This document shows positions 59,821 to 64,000 of a DNA stretch of 64,000 nucleotides, one piece after another. Numbering within the stretch: the stretch's first letter is position 1; each line of letters starts with the position of its first letter. A model generated the notes under the pieces. It did no database searches and was not told where the DNA came from. It saw only the letters and a list, made by a program, of their open reading frames with translations. Position numbers and translations under genes: made by a program. Source of the stretch: Wuchereria bancrofti (Eukaryota; Nematoda; Chromadorea; Rhabditida; Onchocercidae); the NCBI GenBank assembly GCA_005281725.1, contig SSBO01000009.1, forward strand, positions 793,817 through 857,816, read 5' to 3'.

Positions 59821-60380
59821 TTATTTTATATACATTGAAGGAATATGTAAAATTACAAGTTTAAATTGACAAAAAAAAAAAAAAAGTTATTTAATAAAGA
59901 TACACAATAAAATTGCTACAAATAAAAATCAGATTGTATCTTTAAAAAAAAAAAAAAAAAAGTAAAAACGATAATTTAGCTTTATTCAAATGTTTTTATG
60001 AATTGATAAAATGAAAAAGAGCAAATTTGAAAAGATTGAATTTAATGAGATATGAATGACATCAATTATCAAATTTTTTCTTTCAATAAAATTTTAATAA
60101 TATTTCATTTCAATACTAATTTAATTTTAGCTTAAAAATTTTCTCTCTCATATGTACTTTAACTAATTTAAATGAATGTAATCATTTTACATTGAAATTT
60201 TTTGATTACAATTAATCGATTCACAAATTGCAGTTTAATATAATTGTAAATTAAAAAAGGAAAAAATTTTTTTTTCTTTGGCAAATAACTTAAGAAAAAA
60301 GTTTTTTTAATATTCAAAAAAAAAAAAAGAAAAATTTTCGTTTTTAATTTAATTAATTAAAAAAAAAGAAAAAAACCGAC

Positions 60381-60456
60381 CACTGTCACCAAAATTTGCT
60401 GGATCATGTACATTAGCCAGAATAAATGAAAATAATTTTGTTAATTGTGTTGTCAT
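60381..60456 (-). CDS. Candidate alternative first exon of the Ly6 gene
   Basis: A minus-strand ATG opens MTTQLTKLFSFILANV and continues for 25 codons plus one base, to a possible donor GTCGGT. It has the same length (76 nt), the same exit phase (1) and 11 of 25 identical residues with the exon at 57189-57264, including the shared LANV. It would splice in frame to the Ly6 exon at 53651-53765. The donor is weak and the leader is modestly hydrophobic, so use in vivo is unproven. C. elegans odr-2 is known to have isoforms with different N-termini, which fits this layout. Confidence 0.5.
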
Positions 60457-61103
60457 GTCGAATTAACTTTGATATTAACAGTAATGATAGTATCATAGGT
60501 AATAATAATAATAATAATTGTAATAGCATTTCGATTGTCTTATCATTCTCGAAAATACTAATCAATGATTTACATCCATTTAACAATAATACTATTTAAA
60601 TTAATTTAAAAACAAAACAACAAAAGAAAAAAAAGCATTCGTCATTTAAATTTATCAGTAAATTGTAATAATTTTGTAATTCGAATTATCACCAATGTAA
60701 CAATAATAGTGATAATAATGATAATAGATAATTCAATTACTGAATGTTAATCAGAAATGATTAATTATCAAATGATTGAAATAGTTTCATTTAGGTATAG
60801 ATTAATACCAAAATATTAGATAGCAATAATAGTAGTAATACTATAATCGAGTTTTTTTTTCTCTCCACTCATTAATAAATATATCATTGATAAGATCTGA
60901 TAAAAACATTAATCGTTTAGAAATCATTGATAAGTTTAATTTGAATAAATTAACATTGAATTTAATTCATTGTTCAATTAATATCAGAAAAATATAGATT
61001 CAATCAATCAACAACAATTTTTTTTTTTGCAGCAACAGCAACAGCAGCAGCAGCAAATTTTATCGTGAAAAATGTATGTGATAAGAGAGATGTAGTAGAT
61101 AGA

Positions 61104-61163
61104 TTAAGCCTAGACTTAGGCTTTGGCTTAAGGCTCTAGGCTCTAGGCTTTAGGCTTAATAGA
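61104..61163. repeat. Degenerate TTAGGC/CTAGGC repeat
   Basis: Runs such as GCCTAGACTTAGGC and GGCTCTAGGCTCTAGGCTT are built from AGGC-containing heptamers. This resembles decayed nematode telomeric sequence, which is TTAGGC. Confidence 0.6.
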
Positions 61164-61676
61164 GCAAGCAAACGGAATCAGAGTACAAATAAGCTGTGTT
61201 CTGTCCCAGTGAACAACCTAAAGCCAAATATGCATTTTGACGCCACCCACTTTTTGGCTTTTTCAATTTCAATCTTTATTACTTACTATCAATGAATTTA
61301 AACAAAAGAAGTTTGAATGTTAGCTAATCGTTTACAATTTTTTTTTTTTCTAATAATAATTTGATGATAACAATGATAAGTGTTATCAGTGGAGAAAAAT
61401 GAGAATTTGATTTATCACAATTTTAGCAAATCATTCACATTCTAATTAATTTATTTCATTAATTTCTTTATTGCAATAATATTTTGATTGAATATTAAAA
61501 TATTACGCGACAATTTCTTAAAAAGTAAAAGTTAATCAAAGTTAGTGTTTGAAAAAAAAAGTTGAAATTTTTATTTGTGTAAATAAAAGTTTTTGCAAAT
61601 TATTATTTTTTTTTTTTTTTGAAACTAAACAAAAAAAAATTTATATAAAAAAGAAAAATGAATGAATTACGAAAAA

Positions 61677-61829
61677 GTACGCCAAAAATACGTCAACAAA
61701 TGACGATAATTAAAATAACGTACGTAAAATAATACATTTACACTAATCTGTTACAGCTCCTTTTAAATGTATCATTTTACGTATGTCATTTTAATGAACG
61801 TAGTTTAATGACGTATTTTTGACGTGTAT
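61677..61829. mobile_element. Foldback (MITE-like) inverted repeat
   Basis: A left arm at 61677-61740 and a right arm at 61764-61829 are imperfect reverse complements over about 64 bases, with a 23-base spacer. Both arms contain CAAAAATACGTCA and the TACGTAAAAT-to-TACATTTA stretch when read on the same strand. There is no coding capacity. No clear target-site duplication was identified, so the mobile-element label is tentative. Confidence 0.6.
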
Positions 61830-61868
61830 ATAAAAGGAATAATTTTTTTTTTTTGGCTTCTTATTATT

Positions 61869-62042
61869 AATAATTTAAATTTTAAAATAGTTAAAATTTT
61901 CATTCCTTTAAATAATAAAACTTTCATAAGTTAACAAAAAAGTACATCAAAAATACTTCATTAAAATGACGTACGTAAAATTAATTTAAATTTTAAAATG
62001 TTAAAATTTTTATTCCTCTAAGTAATAAAACTTTCATAAGTT
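61869..62042. repeat. Direct repeat pair flanking a partial foldback copy
   Basis: TTTAAATTTTAAAATAGTTA followed by ATAAAACTTTCATAAG near 61872-61930 recurs near 61984-62041. Between them, 61941-61981 resembles one arm of the neighbouring foldback element (ATCAAAAATACTTCA, GACGTACGTAAAA). Confidence 0.75.
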
Positions 62043-63539
62043 TTTTTTTTTTTTTGTTTTTGTTTAAAACTAAATGAAAAGCATTTTATAAAAGAAAGGA
62101 ATGAATTTCTTTTCTCTTTTTTTTTTTTTGTTCAACTTGAATGAATCAATTTTAAATTAGCCTTATATTCAATCGGATCTGATTTAATTTTAATTCAAAA
62201 TTCAAAGCAGTAATCACCTCAAATTAGTTTTAGTCCGATTAAATTAAATTTATTCCATCGTTACAATTCACTCTAAATTCTTTTATGCTTCTTATAAATT
62301 TCAAAATTTCGCACTATTAAAATATTTTAGTTATAATAATATCAAAATACTATCAAAAAATATACTATCAAAATATTTTAGTTATAGTTTGTTTTGAACA
62401 AAAAAAAAAAAAAAAATAAAAATTAATTTATTATTTTTTTTAATAAAAACATTTCTTTATTTCTTTTATTTAATCAAAAAATTTTAGTAATAATTTTATA
62501 ATATTTTATACAGCGTTTTATGTTTTTTTTTTTTTTTGAAAATTAATGTATTTCAATTTAATTATTTAGTCTAATTTTTTCTACAAGAAAAAAAGACGAA
62601 AAAAACGTAAAACAAAATATTTGGCTGAAAGAAAAAAAAAAAAAAGGAAACGGAATGAAATTAAATGAAAGGAAATGATTTCGTCCAAAATGACATTTTA
62701 GCATTCCTTTAGGTGACATTATGATTCATTCATTCATACATATAAATGTATTGTTTATGTTTTCTTTTGTTTTGTTTGAAATACATTTATTTCATGCATA
62801 AATAATTCATTCCAAGTATTTTGTCTAAAAAAAAAAATAAATAAATAAAATGAAATAGAATTTATTAATTTAAACTTAAAATCATAAGTCAACCATATAC
62901 TCTAAACTACATTTTCATCATTTAAACTAAGCTAAGTTAAATTAAACTAAGTAAATACATTTTTTTGTTTTACATATTAGATATTATAATTATAATAAAA
63001 TATTAACCTTATTGAAGTATTAAAGTTTTTTCGCTTTTTTTTCTAAGTTTGAAATTAAATTGTATCATTTTAAAATCACTCAAATAAAATAAATTGTTAA
63101 ATTTTAAGAAGAAAAAATCTTTCAAATATGCATAATTTTAATCCTATAAAATTTATTTATTTATTTTCTATTTTTTATCGTATACATAAATATGTAATTA
63201 ATTTAAGCTTTTTTAACTCTAAAAGAAAAAAAAAACCATTTTTTTTAAAAAAAGAATAAAATGTGAAAATTTAAATTTATTTAATCACTTTTTTCAACGT
63301 ACTTTTCAACATTTATTTATTTGTTTGTTTTTTCATCGTACAAATATATAATTAATTTAAGCTTTTTACCTCTAAAAGAAGAAAAAAAAACCTTTTTTAA
63401 AACCTTTTTCTTTTCTAACAAAAAAAAAGAGAACAAAATATGAAAGTTTAAATTTATTTATTTACTTTTTTTCATCGTATTTTTTATATTTATTCATTTG
63501 TTTTTTTTTTTATTTTCCATCGTATAAATATTTTTTAAC

Positions 63540-64000
63540 CTTTTTTCCAACAAAAAAGAGAGCAAAATGTGAAATTTTATTAAATAATTTCAAAATTACA
63601 AAATTAACTAATGCAAAGCTTTTTTTATCCCTACGAGATAAAAACGTTCTCAATTAAATAATTTCAAAATTACAAAATTAACTAATGCAAAACTTTTTTA
63701 TCTTTACAAGATAAAAGCGTTTTCTTTTTCTAACAAAATTAAATAATTTCAAAATTGAAAAATTAACTAATGCAAAACTTTTTTATCTTTACGAGATAAA
63801 AGCGTTTTCTTTTTCTAACAACAAAAAAAAGAAGAGAATAAAATGTGAAATTTTTATAAAATAATTTCAAAATTACAAAAATTAACTAATTTTCTTTTTC
63901 TAACAACAAAAAAAAGAAGAGAATAAAATGTGAAAATTTTATAAAATAATTTCAAAATTACAAAAATTAACTAATTTTCTTTTTCTAACAACAAAAAAAA
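63540..64000. repeat. Tandem array running off the right edge
   Basis: Units of about 70 to 115 bp contain AATAATTTCAAAATTACAAA, TTAACTAATGCAAA and ATCTTTACGAGATAAAAGCG, then TTTCTTTTTCTAACA. Later copies lose the middle part. Weaker related copies start near 63200. Confidence 0.85.

Larger units (their letters stand above)
57265..60380. other. Region between the two candidate Ly6 first exons
   Basis: This stretch holds a TGAA tetranucleotide array, a 40-bp minisatellite, a duplicated block split by an N, and one orphan exon-like segment at 59068-59147. If the distal first exon is used, it is part of a long first intron. Confidence 0.5.
60457..64000. other. Right-hand region, AT-rich and repeat-laden, no gene recognised
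   Basis: It contains a CAG/CAA run (61031-61052) just after a poly-T-CAG, TTAGGC-like repeats, a foldback element with partial copies, TAAATAAA-type runs, and a terminal tandem array. No coding exon is supported apart from the one ending at 60456. Confidence 0.55.

Noticed and set aside
61031..61069. Gln-rich terminal exon after a poly-T-CAG
   Set aside because: It is a short CAG/CAA run ending in TGA with no upstream gene on the plus strand to join.

Overview
The window is nuclear DNA of a nematode, most likely a clade III spirurid or filarial worm. The evidence is a very AT-rich sequence, many small exons with short TTTCAG-type acceptors, abundant microsatellites, and gene families with worm-like architecture. 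That taxonomic placement is an inference from style; nothing here names the species. The sequence is a draft assembly, with an 831-base N gap at 37856-38686 and single Ns at 32023, 33286, 38741 and 59675.

Eight protein-coding genes can be reconstructed by joining exons whose phases agree. From left to right they are: (1) the 3' part of MCM10, a replication-initiation factor (+, 98-4653); (2) a complete cathepsin F-type cysteine protease with signal peptide, cystatin-like domain, propeptide and catalytic domain (-, 5354-8857); (3) a small RBM7-like RRM protein (+, 11030-12635); (4) IBA57, mitochondrial Fe-S cluster assembly (+, 13891-15667); (5) CacyBP/SIP, with CS and SGS domains (-, 16277-18342); (6) a CCDC9-family coiled-coil protein (+, 25082-31734); (7) a SIX1/2-class homeobox gene whose homeodomain exon is lost in the gap (+, 35669-44112); (8) a GPI-anchored Ly6 protein resembling ODR-2/HOT proteins (-, 45377-57264), with a second candidate first exon at 60381-60456.

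Gene spacing is uneven. The left 18 kb is compact (five genes, mostly short introns). From 18 to 64 kb the DNA is dominated by long introns and intergenic stretches filled with AT-rich simple sequence and many local tandem duplications of about 40 to 220 bp. No tRNA, rRNA, CRISPR array or intact transposon was seen, and the genes do not form one pathway or an evident operon.

The observations I rate highest are: the paired 76-nt first exons of the Ly6 gene; a 41-nt frameshifting exon-like unit in CCDC9 that could be a poison exon; a 39-bp minisatellite in a CCDC9 intron that is open on both strands; an orphan coding-like island with two in-frame TGA codons near 33.7 kb; and a 64-bp foldback element near 61.7 kb. 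I did not find evidence for an entirely new multi-gene system.
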